DNA of 56,120 bases from a virus: IMG/VR virus record IMGVR_UViG_3300036759_000011, positions 1 to 56,120 of that record. One strand, 5' to 3'. Shown here piece after piece: positions 6,362-12,899 of the stretch. Under the pieces are notes generated by a model. The model saw nothing but the letters and a program-made list of their open reading frames with translations, was not told where the DNA came from and made no database searches. Each line of letters starts with the position of its first letter. Within the stretch, counting starts at the first letter, position 1. A program made the position numbers and the translations under genes.

Positions 6362-6618
6362 CCGATTATGAAGACTTGATGTTCCTTCTCAAAGACCCAA
6401 GCTTTCCGCTAACTAGCCAAGAATGGGTTGACAGAACATATCACTTTCTTCGCACGCTCACCGATGAAGAGTTGGTAGAGATGCTGAGAATGTCCATGTG
6501 TTCAGTAGCATGGCGTTTAACGGGAGGAGTAACTGATATGAGTCAGGAGGAGTTTAAGCACGCTCTCCTCGAAGTTACTCGACTAATGTACAAATTAGTA
6601 CGGGAGAACAAGACGTGA
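6358..6618 (+). CDS. Small helical hypothetical protein (86 aa)
   Basis: ATGA-coupled to the gene before and GTGA-coupled to the gene after. The 86 residues are mostly helical (EWVDRTYHFLRTLTDEELVEML, QEEFKHALLEVTRLMYKLV). An internal ACGGGAGG at 6520 encodes the turn TGG before MSQEE and could in principle allow internal initiation at 6538. Function unknown. Confidence 0.65.
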   Translation: MTDYEDLMFLLKDPSFPLTSQEWVDRTYHFLRTLTDEELVEMLRMSMCSVAWRLTGGVTDMSQEEFKHALLEVTRLMYKLVRENKT

Positions 6619-6845
6619 GTAGCAATGAGTTTTGGGATATGGTACGTGGTGGCTATAACCTCGTAGCCACCGAGAACGGGAGAGTGGTGAAGTTCCAACA
6701 TGATACTCATGCAGCTGTGATTCATTGGCGTGCGGATGAGGGATTGGGACAAATCATTATCGAAGTAAGTGAAGTCAGTAAATTGCCGAGTGAGCCACTG
6801 ATAGCGCCACCGGCATCACATAGAAGGGATAGTATTGATGGCTAA
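6615..6845 (+). CDS. Small hypothetical protein (76 aa)
   Basis: GTG 6615 overlaps the previous stop and has ACGGGAG 8 bases upstream. The N-terminal part WDMVRGGYNLVATENGRVVKF resembles VESLFNRGYRVIATNHGFRWIL of the product at 8626 (a G-Y-x-[LV]-[VI]-A-T-x-[NE]-G pattern), so the two may share a small fold. C-terminus is Pro-rich (SEPLIAPPASH). Function unknown. Confidence 0.6.
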   Translation: MSSNEFWDMVRGGYNLVATENGRVVKFQHDTHAAVIHWRADEGLGQIIIEVSEVSKLPSEPLIAPPASHRRDSIDG

Positions 6846-7167
6846 GATTAATCTTGGCGAAGAGTTTGAGATGAACACCCGTGATCGTTACACTAAGGTT
6901 AAGGCTCATCTATTCATTGAGCTTGACGGACGTGAGCTTCCCGCAATGTCTATCGTGGGTGAGGCACTTCAGAAGGCACGCGAGCTAATTGAAGAGGCAG
7001 TCAAGAAGTCTTACGAGATTGTGCCTGAGCGTGTGGATACACCGCAGGTTCAGCCGCAAACTATGCCTACCGCGCCTAGTGTGGCCGAACCTCGTAAGGT
7101 AACTCCTGAGCCTAACAATGATGTGGCTCCTGTTGAGCCCCCCAAGCCAGCGGTACCGTTTGGCTAA
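6838..7167 (+). CDS. Hypothetical protein with Pro-rich tail (109 aa)
   Basis: ATG 6838 after AAGGGAT. An alpha/beta N-terminal half (MAKINLGEEFEMNTRDRYTK, LFIELDGRELP, a long helix EALQKARELIEEAVKKSYE) is joined to a Pro/Val/Glu-rich tail ending PPKPAVPFG. That is typical of a protein that tethers a partner through an unstructured C-terminus. Function unknown. The next ATG overlaps its stop (TAATG). Confidence 0.65.
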   Translation: MAKINLGEEFEMNTRDRYTKVKAHLFIELDGRELPAMSIVGEALQKARELIEEAVKKSYEIVPERVDTPQVQPQTMPTAPSVAEPRKVTPEPNNDVAPVEPPKPAVPFG

Positions 7168-7352
7168 TGAAATTCACCGAGCGCGTAACTTTTAGGTTGA
7201 TTCAAATGCCATGCTGTGGGCATGCACTTTGTTGGGTGAATCCCAGATTCCCTAACTTCTGTCCGCAATGTGGTAATCACATCTTCACAAAAGTTAAGCA
7301 AGGTGTATTGTTGACCGATACAGAAGCGACCCTAAACTACGAGGGGGATTGA
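7167..7352 (+). CDS. Small zinc-ribbon protein (61 aa)
   Basis: TAATG-coupled start at 7167. Ligands: MPCCGHALCW near residue 15-23 and CPQCGNH near residue 36-42, a rubredoxin-like zinc knuckle set. It is one of a cluster of very small zinc proteins encoded in the early region (2989, 7352, 8851, 15513, 55735), which usually act as nucleic-acid or protein adaptors. Specific role unknown. Confidence 0.65.
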   Translation: MKFTERVTFRLIQMPCCGHALCWVNPRFPNFCPQCGNHIFTKVKQGVLLTDTEATLNYEGD

Positions 7353-7666
7353 TGGGACTCACCAAGGAAGAGATAGATAGACTTCTTGCGAAGAAAGCGT
7401 CACGCACTCGTGGTGGGGGTCGCAAAAAGAACGAGCCTAATCTTGATGATCGTACATATCAGACGTGGTTCAAGATGATGCACAAGCTCATTGATGATGA
7501 TACGGGAGAGATGCTGAACTGTGATAATGAGCAGTGTATCGATCCACGCGATCGTACTAACGGTCAGACCGTTATTAAGATTAAGGGTCAATGGATGTGT
7601 AGATATTGCTTCATTGATGGGTGGCTACTAGAAAACCCAGCACAGCAGGAACTTCCTGCCACATGA
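7352..7666 (+). CDS. Zinc protein with shared N-terminal MGLTKEEIDRLLAKK motif
   Basis: I start at ATG 7352 (GAGGGGG upstream; TTG 7349 is an alternative). The first 15 residues MGLTKEEIDRLLAKK are identical to those of the otherwise different protein at 16096. A basic linker (RTRGGGRKK) follows, then a domain with CDNEQC and CRYC ligands separated by a charged loop. The identical opening suggests a functional tag or docking helix copied between genes. Ends ATGA-coupled to the next gene. Confidence 0.7.
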   Translation: MGLTKEEIDRLLAKKASRTRGGGRKKNEPNLDDRTYQTWFKMMHKLIDDDTGEMLNCDNEQCIDPRDRTNGQTVIKIKGQWMCRYCFIDGWLLENPAQQELPAT

Positions 7667-8133
7667 CTTCAAGTGCTGACAACTTAGTAGAGTGGGCAAC
7701 GGACCTTTACGCTCTAATGTACGTAGAATCGAAAGTCAATGATTATGGCGAACGTGTGTTCGAGGGAAAGGTAACAGATCTGTTCAAGCACTTAGATGTG
7801 GGTATTGGGAATTATACTCCTATCCGCCAAGTCTTGGTAGAATCGGGAGCCATCGTATTCCAGCAACGTGGGAACCGGATGCAACCATCTGTCATCGAGC
7901 TTCGCGGCGCAGAAAAAATTTCGGCCGAACCCTTGACACGGGCGCGGCGAGCCGCTATAGTGAAGCTACAAGACGTTGACCGGCGGCTCGCGGCGGTCGA
8001 AAACTGGAGAGAGACAACGGGAGGTATCAATTTAGGAGAAGCACTAAGATCGATGGAACTACGGTTAACCAGGCTAGAGGAACTAGCCACAAACGGGAGA
8101 AACGAAGTTTCCCCACAAAACGAAAGGAAGTAA
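7663..8133 (+). CDS. Winged-helix-like protein with coiled-coil tail
   Basis: A 156-residue protein starting ATG 7663 (ATGA overlap). The N-terminal region contains a plausible winged helix (VTDLFKHLDVGIGNYTPIRQ, then VLVESGAIVFQQRGNRM), followed by a heptad-rich helix (AAIVKLQDVDRRLAAVEN, SMELRLTRLEELAT) likely to form a coiled coil. Its coding sequence also holds a perfect LexA-type box (7749) and a strong promoter (7933). DNA binding is inferred. Confidence 0.65.
   Translation: MTSSADNLVEWATDLYALMYVESKVNDYGERVFEGKVTDLFKHLDVGIGNYTPIRQVLVESGAIVFQQRGNRMQPSVIELRGAEKISAEPLTRARRAAIVKLQDVDRRLAAVENWRETTGGINLGEALRSMELRLTRLEELATNGRNEVSPQNERK
7749..7762. promoter_or_regulatory. Perfect LexA/SOS-type box inside a gene
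   Basis: CGAACGTGTGTTCG matches CGAAC-N4-GTTCG perfectly. It lies about 170 bases upstream of the promoter at 7933, within the winged-helix gene. Confidence 0.55.
7933..7961 (+). promoter_or_regulatory. Strong promoter embedded in a gene
   Basis: TTGACA (7933-7938), 17 bases, TATAGT (7956-7961). The context CCCTTGACACGGGC is the same as at the promoter 8755. It lies within the coding region of the preceding gene and would drive the gene at 8137. Confidence 0.75.
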
Positions 8134-8136
8134 GTA

Positions 8137-8463
8137 ATGGCTGGTTTGGATCCCAACGAGGTTAAGCGTCTTTACGCTAACCGTCGTCAGAAGGGCCTTT
8201 ACACGCAGCTTCTCTCTGAGCTTATCGGCTCTGGTGAGAATGGTGCTAACGTGAAGGAGAATTGGCCCCAGCTTGCGGAGAAGCCTGCTTCTACGCTTAA
8301 GCAGGGTTTCGAGAATGCTAAGCAGAAGAAGGACGCTCCCGAGGGTTCGGAGAACATCGATGTTATCGTGGATGGTGAGAATGTGTTTCTCATCAACACG
8401 GCAACGTTCGGTGAGGATGGTTCGGAGACTGAGGCTGAGCCTGAGGCTGCTGTCGCCCCGTAA
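8137..8463 (+). CDS. Early protein, paralogue of the product at 574
   Basis: A 108-residue protein behind GAAAGGAAG, expected to be highly expressed from the promoter at 7933. It aligns with the product at 574-882 (GL...VKRLYANRRQKGLY, NWPQL, ASTLKQGFENAKQ, NVFLI). An acidic tail (DGSETEAEPEAAVAP), absent from the paralogue, follows. The codon pattern is dominated by GAG, AAG and CTT-type codons, consistent with high expression. Function unknown. Confidence 0.75.
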   Translation: MAGLDPNEVKRLYANRRQKGLYTQLLSELIGSGENGANVKENWPQLAEKPASTLKQGFENAKQKKDAPEGSENIDVIVDGENVFLINTATFGEDGSETEAEPEAAVAP

Positions 8464-8470
8464 CAGTTGC

Positions 8471-8611
8471 TTCCTATCGTCGGTTAGGGGCACCCATACC
8501 AAGATAGGAAATGCAAGTAAGCTGAGGGAGTTAGTTCCGGCGAGCTAACTCCCAAGGCTTATTAGACTGGATAAGATCCTATGCGGTGGGATAACTGTCC
8601 AGTCTAATAAG
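8471..8611 (+). other. Three consecutive hairpins before a gene, two mutually exclusive
   Basis: Hairpin A: TTCCTATC 8471-8478 with GATAGGAA 8503-8510. Hairpin B: GGGAGTTAG 8526-8534 with CTAACTCCC 8545-8553, plus outer TAAGC 8518-8522 with GCTTA 8557-8561. Hairpin C: CTTATTAGACTGGA 8558-8571 with its perfect complement 8598-8611. The outer arm of B shares bases 8558-8561 with the 5' arm of C, so the two cannot both be complete. C ends 4 bases before the AGGAGG of the next gene. Attenuator-like control is inferred. Confidence 0.55.
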
Positions 8612-8625
8612 TCTAGGAGGAAATG

Positions 8626-8835
8626 ATGTACAAGACAATTGATGAGTTTGTCAATCACGAGATTGTTGTGTGGGGATGGGAAACTGTAGAGTCCCTGTTC
8701 AATCGCGGCTATCGAGTGATCGCCACAAACCACGGGTTTCGATGGATTCTGCCCTTGACACGGGCTCCCGGATGTGGTATGCTTTCCGGACCGAAGTACT
8801 CCCGTTCTTCGGTTTCCGTAGGAATCAGGGGTTAG
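8626..8835 (+). CDS. Small hypothetical protein (69 aa)
   Basis: AGGAGG stands 5 bases before ATG 8626 (ATG 8623 is too close). The N-terminus YKTIDEFVNHEIVVWGWETV leads into NRGYRVIATNHGF, like the product at 6615. Its last third is read through the promoter at 8755, giving a low-complexity end (GPKYSRSSVSVGIRG). The promoter may therefore have been acquired at the end of the gene. Function unknown. Confidence 0.6.
   Translation: MYKTIDEFVNHEIVVWGWETVESLFNRGYRVIATNHGFRWILPLTRAPGCGMLSGPKYSRSSVSVGIRG
8755..8783 (+). promoter_or_regulatory. Strong extended -10 promoter
   Basis: TTGACA (8755-8760), 17 bases, TG-G-TATGCT (-10 at 8778-8783). It lies inside the end of the preceding gene and fires into a structured leader for the zinc-finger gene at 8851. 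Confidence 0.8.
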
Positions 8836-8889
8836 CCAGGTTTCGAGGCAATGAGCGCCAACCGCAAAAGTGGCGCTCCCCCTGATTCC
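8790..8889 (+). ncRNA. Three-way-junction leader RNA covering a start codon
   Basis: Starting at the predicted transcription start is ACCGAAG/CTTCGGT (8790-8796 with 8807-8813). Then GGAATCAGGGG (8821-8831) pairs perfectly with CCCCTGATTCC (8879-8889). It encloses a small TTAGCC/GGCAA arm and a perfect 8-bp arm GAGCGCCA/TGGCGCTC (8853-8860 with 8871-8878). The ATG at 8851 lies at the junction, so folding would bury the start codon. This is either a translational switch or a small RNA sharing the locus. Confidence 0.55.
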
Positions 8890-9255
8890 ACGGTATTATG
8901 TTTTAATTGCGGCAAATGGGTAGATGAATTAAATCCCATAAGTGGCTGGTGCTTAGATTGCACCGGCATCGAGTACGATGCGTTAGAGCGATTCTTAGCT
9001 ACTAATGCGGACTCATTAGAATTCCTAATTGTTCAAGGTCACACACTTTGGCAAGCAATCAACGTATTGAGGGGGCCGCAACTGCGGCCAACTTGCGTTG
9101 TATGTGGAGAAATAATACTCCGCGCACGCAAGAATGCAATATTCTGTAGGAGATATACAGAATGCAGAAAGCAGAGTCGCCGCTACGTCTATCTGTACAG
9201 GGAACTGAAGATGACGAAAGCGGAAGCCTTAGCAAAGGTACTCTCGGACTTATAA
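8851..9255 (+). CDS. Double zinc-finger protein
   Basis: A 134-residue protein with two Cys clusters. First: CFNC...CLDC (about residues 17-36). Second: CVVC...C...C near residues 89-110, followed by a basic helix KQSRRYVYLYRELKMTKAEALAKV. The arrangement suggests a nucleic-acid-binding adaptor. The only sensible start is ATG 8851, inside the structured leader, with a weak CAGG/GAGG upstream, so initiation may depend on RNA folding. It overlaps the SLOG gene start by 94 bases. Confidence 0.65.
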   Translation: MSANRKSGAPPDSTVLCFNCGKWVDELNPISGWCLDCTGIEYDALERFLATNADSLEFLIVQGHTLWQAINVLRGPQLRPTCVVCGEIILRARKNAIFCRRYTECRKQSRRYVYLYRELKMTKAEALAKVLSDL

Positions 9256-9725
9256 CTAGGCCAGAGTACCGAACACTTACGGTTGCCATTAGCGGCACCC
9301 GCAAGGGAATGACCCCAGCACAGGAGGTACAACTACGGGAGATATTTAAGCGTTTGAATAGGATGTACAGACCTGTTTGGATATTGCACGGAGATTGTTT
9401 AGGCGTGGATGAGCAAGCCCATGAGATTGCTAGAGAACTTGGGATGCTCGTACATATCCATCCGCCCATGAATGGTAGGCTACGTGCCCACTGTAAGGGT
9501 GAGAAGATGGAGCCTGTGCAGATTTATTCCGTGAGGAACAATAACATGGTCAGGAGTTGTCAATACTTGATTGCAATTCCTGGCTCGTTCCAAGAACAGA
9601 TGCGTGGATCAGGAACATGGCAGACATTGAGGTTTGCGAGAAAAGAGCACAAACCCCATTCGATCATCTTTCCTGATGGGAGTAAAACGGGATTCGATTG
9701 GACTAAAATTCTTTATCCAAGTTAA
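9162..9725 (+). CDS. SLOG/DprA-like Rossmann protein
   Basis: A 187-residue protein. From about residue 40 it reads TVAISGTRKGMTPAQEVQL ... WILHGDCLGVDEQAHEIA ... VHIHPP ... SCQYLIAIPGS. The G-T-R-x-G-M-T, H-G-D-C-x-G-V-D and terminal glycine-rich motifs are those of the SLOG superfamily (DprA, YspA, lysine decarboxylase-like). These proteins bind nucleotides or nucleotide-derived ligands. ATG 9162 has TAGGAG 9 bases upstream; a shorter form starting nearer 9280 is possible. Phage copies are of unknown function; ligand sensing or sequestration is a reasonable guess. Confidence 0.75.
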   Translation: MQKAESPLRLSVQGTEDDESGSLSKGTLGLITRPEYRTLTVAISGTRKGMTPAQEVQLREIFKRLNRMYRPVWILHGDCLGVDEQAHEIARELGMLVHIHPPMNGRLRAHCKGEKMEPVQIYSVRNNNMVRSCQYLIAIPGSFQEQMRGSGTWQTLRFARKEHKPHSIIFPDGSKTGFDWTKILYPS

Positions 9726-9733
9726 GGAGAGAG

Positions 9734-9913
9734 ATGGAGCTTAAGGATCTATTCAAGCAGATCGAAGCACGTTTGCTTGAGGCAGCTAGTGAACACTATG
9801 ATCCAGAGGATGAGGACTCTAATCCTACTACTGAGGATCAGGCTTCCGCTGCTGGTATCATGGAAGCGCTGGAAATCGTCCAGGCAGAGTTTGGCAAGGC
9901 GATTCTGAGTTAA
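9734..9913 (+). CDS. Small acidic hypothetical protein (59 aa)
   Basis: ATG 9734 follows AAGGAGAG. MELKDLFKQIEARLLEAA is a clear helix, then an acidic stretch YDPEDEDSN, then a second helix GIMEALEIVQAEFGKAIL. A two-helix acidic protein, possibly a DNA mimic or adaptor, which is speculation. It is followed by a hairpin. Confidence 0.65.
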   Translation: MELKDLFKQIEARLLEAASEHYDPEDEDSNPTTEDQASAAGIMEALEIVQAEFGKAILS

Positions 9914-9931
9914 CATGACGGGTGCGGGAAA

Positions 9932-9995
9932 TACCCACTATTTCCATAGTTTGATGTGAGCCGCGGCCGGACTCAGGCTATGCAAGCTGTGGGTA
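9932..9995 (+). other. Multi-step intercistronic hairpin
   Basis: TACCCAC (9932-9938) pairs with GTGGGTA (9989-9995), CATAG (9945-9949) with CTATG (9978-9982), and TGAG (9957-9960) with CTCA (9972-9975), closing on the GC-rich apex CCGCGGCCGGA. It fills the 88-base gap between 9913 and 10002. Confidence 0.5.
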
Positions 9996-10001
9996 CCGTT
10001 A

Positions 10002-10178
10002 ATGGCTGATCCAATCACACCGGAAGATATTGTTATCATGGATATCTTCGTCTATACTCATGGTGATGAACATGATTGGGAAGCGTGGAAGCGTATCAAA
10101 CTCAGACTTATTGAATTAGCAGGTTTAAATCTTGGAAAGGAGGTGGGACATGGAGAGAAAGGCAATCCTGAAGCCTAA
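10002..10178 (+). CDS. Small hypothetical protein (58 aa)
   Basis: ATG 10002 to TAA 10178, overlapping the helicase start by 29 bases. MADPITPEDIVIMDIFVY... is acidic at first and then helical (EAWKRIKLRLIELAGLNL). The end KEVGHGEKGNPEA is read through the helicase ribosome binding site. The ribosome binding site is weak (GTGGG), so this call is less certain. Confidence 0.5.
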   Translation: MADPITPEDIVIMDIFVYTHGDEHDWEAWKRIKLRLIELAGLNLGKEVGHGEKGNPEA

Positions 10179-11766
10179 AGGAAGTGGTAAGTTTAAGATG
10201 GCAGACTTCCAACGGGAGGATATTGCCAGATTGCTGGAAAGCGGCAACTGTGCATTGTGGAATGAGATGGGCACTTTCAAAACAACGACAGTGGAATGGC
10301 TGTGGGAACAGAAGCTAAGGCATATCCCCAACCCACGTGTTTTGGTCATCACAACCAAAACGGGTAAGGGTGCGTACATGGAGTCTCTGCCTGAAGTGCT
10401 GCCGGAGTGGGAAGTGTTCTCTGTGTCTAGCACAAAGTTCCAGCTTGTGATTAATGGAACTGCGGCACCGTGGGACGTGATTCTCCCAGATCCACTGTTC
10501 ATGCGTCCGGTTGTGGTAGTCGCACATTATCAGTGTTTTCTCAACAAAGCGTGTCAGCCTCAACAGGTTATGCAGGTTCGCACGGATCCTGACGGGAATC
10601 CCATCTACGTGAACGGGAAGCCCGATAAGCGGCCTGTGATGAACGAGGATGGCACGATTCAGATGAAGATTCCCAAGTGTCATGAGTTGATGAACAAGCA
10701 TTGGGATGCCATCATCGTTGATGAGGCGCACAGGATGAAGAACAAGGATACTCAGTGGACTCGCAATATCAAGAAGCTGAAGGCTGGCTTTAAGGTTGCG
10801 ATGACCGGGACGGGATTCGTTAACAATCCGTCTGAAATTTGGAGTGCTCTGAATTTCCTGTATCCCAAGACCTACTCTAGTTACTGGGCTTTTCGTGAGC
10901 ATTACTGCGAAGAGGATGATGAGGGTGGCTATCGTAAGATCGTGGGTATCAAGCCCCACAGGGAGCAGGAGTTTCGTGCTCTTGTGAGGCAGATTGGTAC
11001 TCGGCGCACGATGGCTGAATGCTTCCCTGATATCGCCGAGCCGATGGAGACTATAGTTCCTGTTCAACTGTCTCCGATCCAGAATAAGATGTATATTAAC
11101 ATCATGGAGGATCTGTACGCGCTAGATCAGAAGGGTGCTCCACTTCATGCGCCTAACGTCGTGTCTGCACTTCAGCGGCTTAGGCAGATTTGTGTGGCTA
11201 CTCCTGATGTGAAGGGTGAGCATGAGGATCCCATCACTGGTAGAAGGATTCAGGAGATTGAGCTTAAGGAGCCTAGCTCTAAGCTTGATGCTTGCATGGA
11301 AGTGATTGAGGGACTTGAGTGGGATGATGAGCGGAAGGATCAGGTTGTTGTGTTCAGTAACTTCCGCGGGCCGCTTGAGCTTATGCGTAAGAGGCTTGAG
11401 AAGGCTAACATTCCATTCCTTCACCTGAAGGCAGATCATACGGAGAAGCAGAGGTATGATCTTTGGCATGAGCGATGGCCAGAAAAGAAGCATCAGGTGT
11501 TCCTTTGCACGCTCGGTGTGGGTAGCGAGTCTATCAATCTCACAAGCGCGCACAGGGCTATCTTCCTGGATCAGTCGTGGAGTCCTGCACAAAACGCACA
11601 GGCCATTGGTCGTGTGTATCGTCCGGGGCAGAAGGGTATGTGTCAGCTTATCTACATCAGGGCACAGAGTACGGTGGATTACCGCGTTCTCGGTAATGTG
11701 AATACCAAACTAGGGTGGTTTGCACAGGTATTCGGAGCAGAGCGTCCGGATGAAGTGGCAGCATAG
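10150..11766 (+). CDS. SNF2-type DEAH helicase/translocase
   Basis: A 538-residue superfamily 2 ATPase starting at ATG 10150 behind AAAGGAGGT. Motif I is EMGTFKTT (residues 39-46), a deviation from the usual GxGKT. Motif II is DEAH (191-194), motif III AMTGTGFVNNP, motif V LGVGSESINL, and motif VI AQAIGRVYRPGQ (about 483-494). The order and spacing are those of phage SNF2/RapA-like dsDNA translocases found beside recombination genes. It probably remodels branched DNA or strips proteins during replication. The Phe in motif I is unusual but the catalytic Lys-Thr are kept. Confidence 0.9.
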   Translation: MERKAILKPKGSGKFKMADFQREDIARLLESGNCALWNEMGTFKTTTVEWLWEQKLRHIPNPRVLVITTKTGKGAYMESLPEVLPEWEVFSVSSTKFQLVINGTAAPWDVILPDPLFMRPVVVVAHYQCFLNKACQPQQVMQVRTDPDGNPIYVNGKPDKRPVMNEDGTIQMKIPKCHELMNKHWDAIIVDEAHRMKNKDTQWTRNIKKLKAGFKVAMTGTGFVNNPSEIWSALNFLYPKTYSSYWAFREHYCEEDDEGGYRKIVGIKPHREQEFRALVRQIGTRRTMAECFPDIAEPMETIVPVQLSPIQNKMYINIMEDLYALDQKGAPLHAPNVVSALQRLRQICVATPDVKGEHEDPITGRRIQEIELKEPSSKLDACMEVIEGLEWDDERKDQVVVFSNFRGPLELMRKRLEKANIPFLHLKADHTEKQRYDLWHERWPEKKHQVFLCTLGVGSESINLTSAHRAIFLDQSWSPAQNAQAIGRVYRPGQKGMCQLIYIRAQSTVDYRVLGNVNTKLGWFAQVFGAERPDEVAA

Positions 11767-11951
11767 TGGCACTCTTTTATCTACGGGCGGTTATGACTGT
11801 GCCCGACAACATAACGGGAGAACAAGTCATCCAACGAATGGAGGAAGTGCTATTCGATGACATGACAATCGACAAGGCAGTTATTCTGAGAATCGAAGAG
11901 CCTCAAGATGCAAGCATGATCGAGTTTACTGATCCTTGGGGCAATGGCTAG
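11766..11951 (+). CDS. Small hypothetical protein (61 aa)
   Basis: GTG 11766 shares a base with the helicase TAG. MALFYLRAVMTVPDNITGEQVIQRMEEVLFDD... has a beta-alpha-beta pattern and an acidic end (FTDPWGNG). An internal ACGGGAG at 11814 encodes part of NITGEQ. Function unknown. Confidence 0.6.
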   Translation: MALFYLRAVMTVPDNITGEQVIQRMEEVLFDDMTIDKAVILRIEEPQDASMIEFTDPWGNG

Positions 11952-11966
11952 AACGGGAGAGAGTGT

Positions 11967-12476
11967 ATGGCAAGAAAGCAGTCCGCAATCGTTACGTGTG
12001 ATTGTCCCGGTTGCAAGAACTTCGGAGAAGTAGAAGATCTGAAGTATTCGCCTCCAGAATGGTACAAGATTTTCATTATCAAGCAAGATGGCTTGACTGG
12101 GGGTAGCTACAATAGCTTTGATATCTGTTCCTTGCCTTGCATGGCTGTGTGGGCAGGTGAGCGTGAGATGGCTCTCAATGGTACCGTGATTTCTCCTCTC
12201 CCAGTTACGGTTGGTGAGAATGGCCGCAAGAAGAGTCATCAAGCGGGAGCTAAGAATAAGAGCATGATCCTTAAGGCTATTGAAGAGTCAGATCATCCAC
12301 TCACCACCAGAGAGCTTGTGGAAATTATCGAAATCAAGCAAAGCTCGATTGATAGGCACGTTAGGGTTTTGGCCGATGAAGGGAAGATCGTGATTACTGA
12401 AGGTGTAGGCCAACGGGAGGGCCGCACATACACAGTTCCAACAGGCGTGGTTGTAGATGAAAAGATTGAAGGATAA
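11967..12476 (+). CDS. Zinc and winged-helix DNA-binding protein
   Basis: A 169-residue protein with ACGGGAG before ATG 11967. The N-terminal domain has CDCPGC near residue 11 and CSLPC near residue 53, a zinc site. The C-terminal domain from residue 95 is a winged helix: SMILKAIEESDHPLTTRELV, EIIEIKQSSIDRHVRVLADE, then GKIVITEGVGQREGRTY (ArsR/MarR-like). It is probably a transcription regulator for the replication block. It overlaps the following 45-residue gene by 20 bases. Confidence 0.75.
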   Translation: MARKQSAIVTCDCPGCKNFGEVEDLKYSPPEWYKIFIIKQDGLTGGSYNSFDICSLPCMAVWAGEREMALNGTVISPLPVTVGENGRKKSHQAGAKNKSMILKAIEESDHPLTTRELVEIIEIKQSSIDRHVRVLADEGKIVITEGVGQREGRTYTVPTGVVVDEKIEG

Positions 12477-12594
12477 TTTTCACTTCTTCTTGCAAGACGG
12501 AAAGCACATCTACTTGTGCTATCTCGAACCAATGCCAAGATTTCCCACGCTGTACGTTGTGCGTGATACTAAGCTAGGAGTCAAGCAGAATTGA
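12457..12594 (+). CDS. Very small hypothetical protein (45 aa)
   Basis: ATG 12457 to TGA 12594, +1 relative to the regulator it overlaps. MKRLKDNFHFFLQDGKHIYL, CYLEPMPRFPTLYVV, ending LGVKQN. It looks like a three-stranded sheet with a basic start. The ribosome binding site is not strong (translation may be coupled). Real-looking composition but no family. Confidence 0.5.
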   Translation: MKRLKDNFHFFLQDGKHIYLCYLEPMPRFPTLYVVRDTKLGVKQN

Positions 12595-12609
12595 AAGCTT
12601 GGGGAGTAG

Positions 12610-12837
12610 GTGGACAACCTAGTCGTAACGGGCGCTGCTTATTCGACACTGATGAGTGAACCCGTGCTTACTCCCCTTAATCACAAATCGATAGAACGCA
12701 TGTTCGCAAGATACCAGGAACCTAGTAGGAACCTACTAACAAGTGCCGAACGTCACAAGAAATCGCTAAAATCGATAGTCGCGTGGCTAATCAAAGAACT
12801 GCCTATACCGTGGTATAGTCCTCGTCTGACCCCTTGA
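12610..12837 (+). CDS. Hypothetical protein (75 aa), dense with regulatory DNA
   Basis: Begins at GTG 12610 after GGGGAG. Residues NHKSIERMFARYQEPSRNLL and a helix ERHKKSLKSIVAWLIKELP precede a Pro-rich end. The sequence contains a near-perfect LexA-type box (12693), a perfect 16-base palindrome (12803), and its TGA stop lies within the -35 box of the promoter at 12834. It may be a genuine short protein or an open frame running across a control region. Confidence 0.45.
   Translation: MDNLVVTGAAYSTLMSEPVLTPLNHKSIERMFARYQEPSRNLLTSAERHKKSLKSIVAWLIKELPIPWYSPRLTP
12693..12706. promoter_or_regulatory. LexA-type box, one outer mismatch
   Basis: AGAACGCATGTTCG retains the core GAAC-N4-GTTC with one mismatch in the outer base. 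It is about 128 bases upstream of the promoter at 12834. Confidence 0.45.
12803..12818. promoter_or_regulatory. Perfect 16-bp palindrome, candidate operator
   Basis: CTATACCGTGGTATAG is fully self-complementary and ends 15 bases before the -35 of the promoter at 12834. The location suggests an operator or activator site, perhaps autoregulation by the HTH protein at 12900. Confidence 0.5.
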
Positions 12838-12862
12838 CAACAGACGCCGTTTCTGCTATGCT
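12834..12862 (+). promoter_or_regulatory. Strong extended -10 promoter
   Basis: TTGACA (12834-12839), 17 bases, TG-C-TATGCT (-10 at 12857-12862). The start point near 12869 leaves a 31-base leader with AAAGGAGGT for the HTH gene. Confidence 0.85.
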
Positions 12863-12899
12863 AAAGGCACAGTAACTCGGAGAGAGGAAAGGAGGTACT

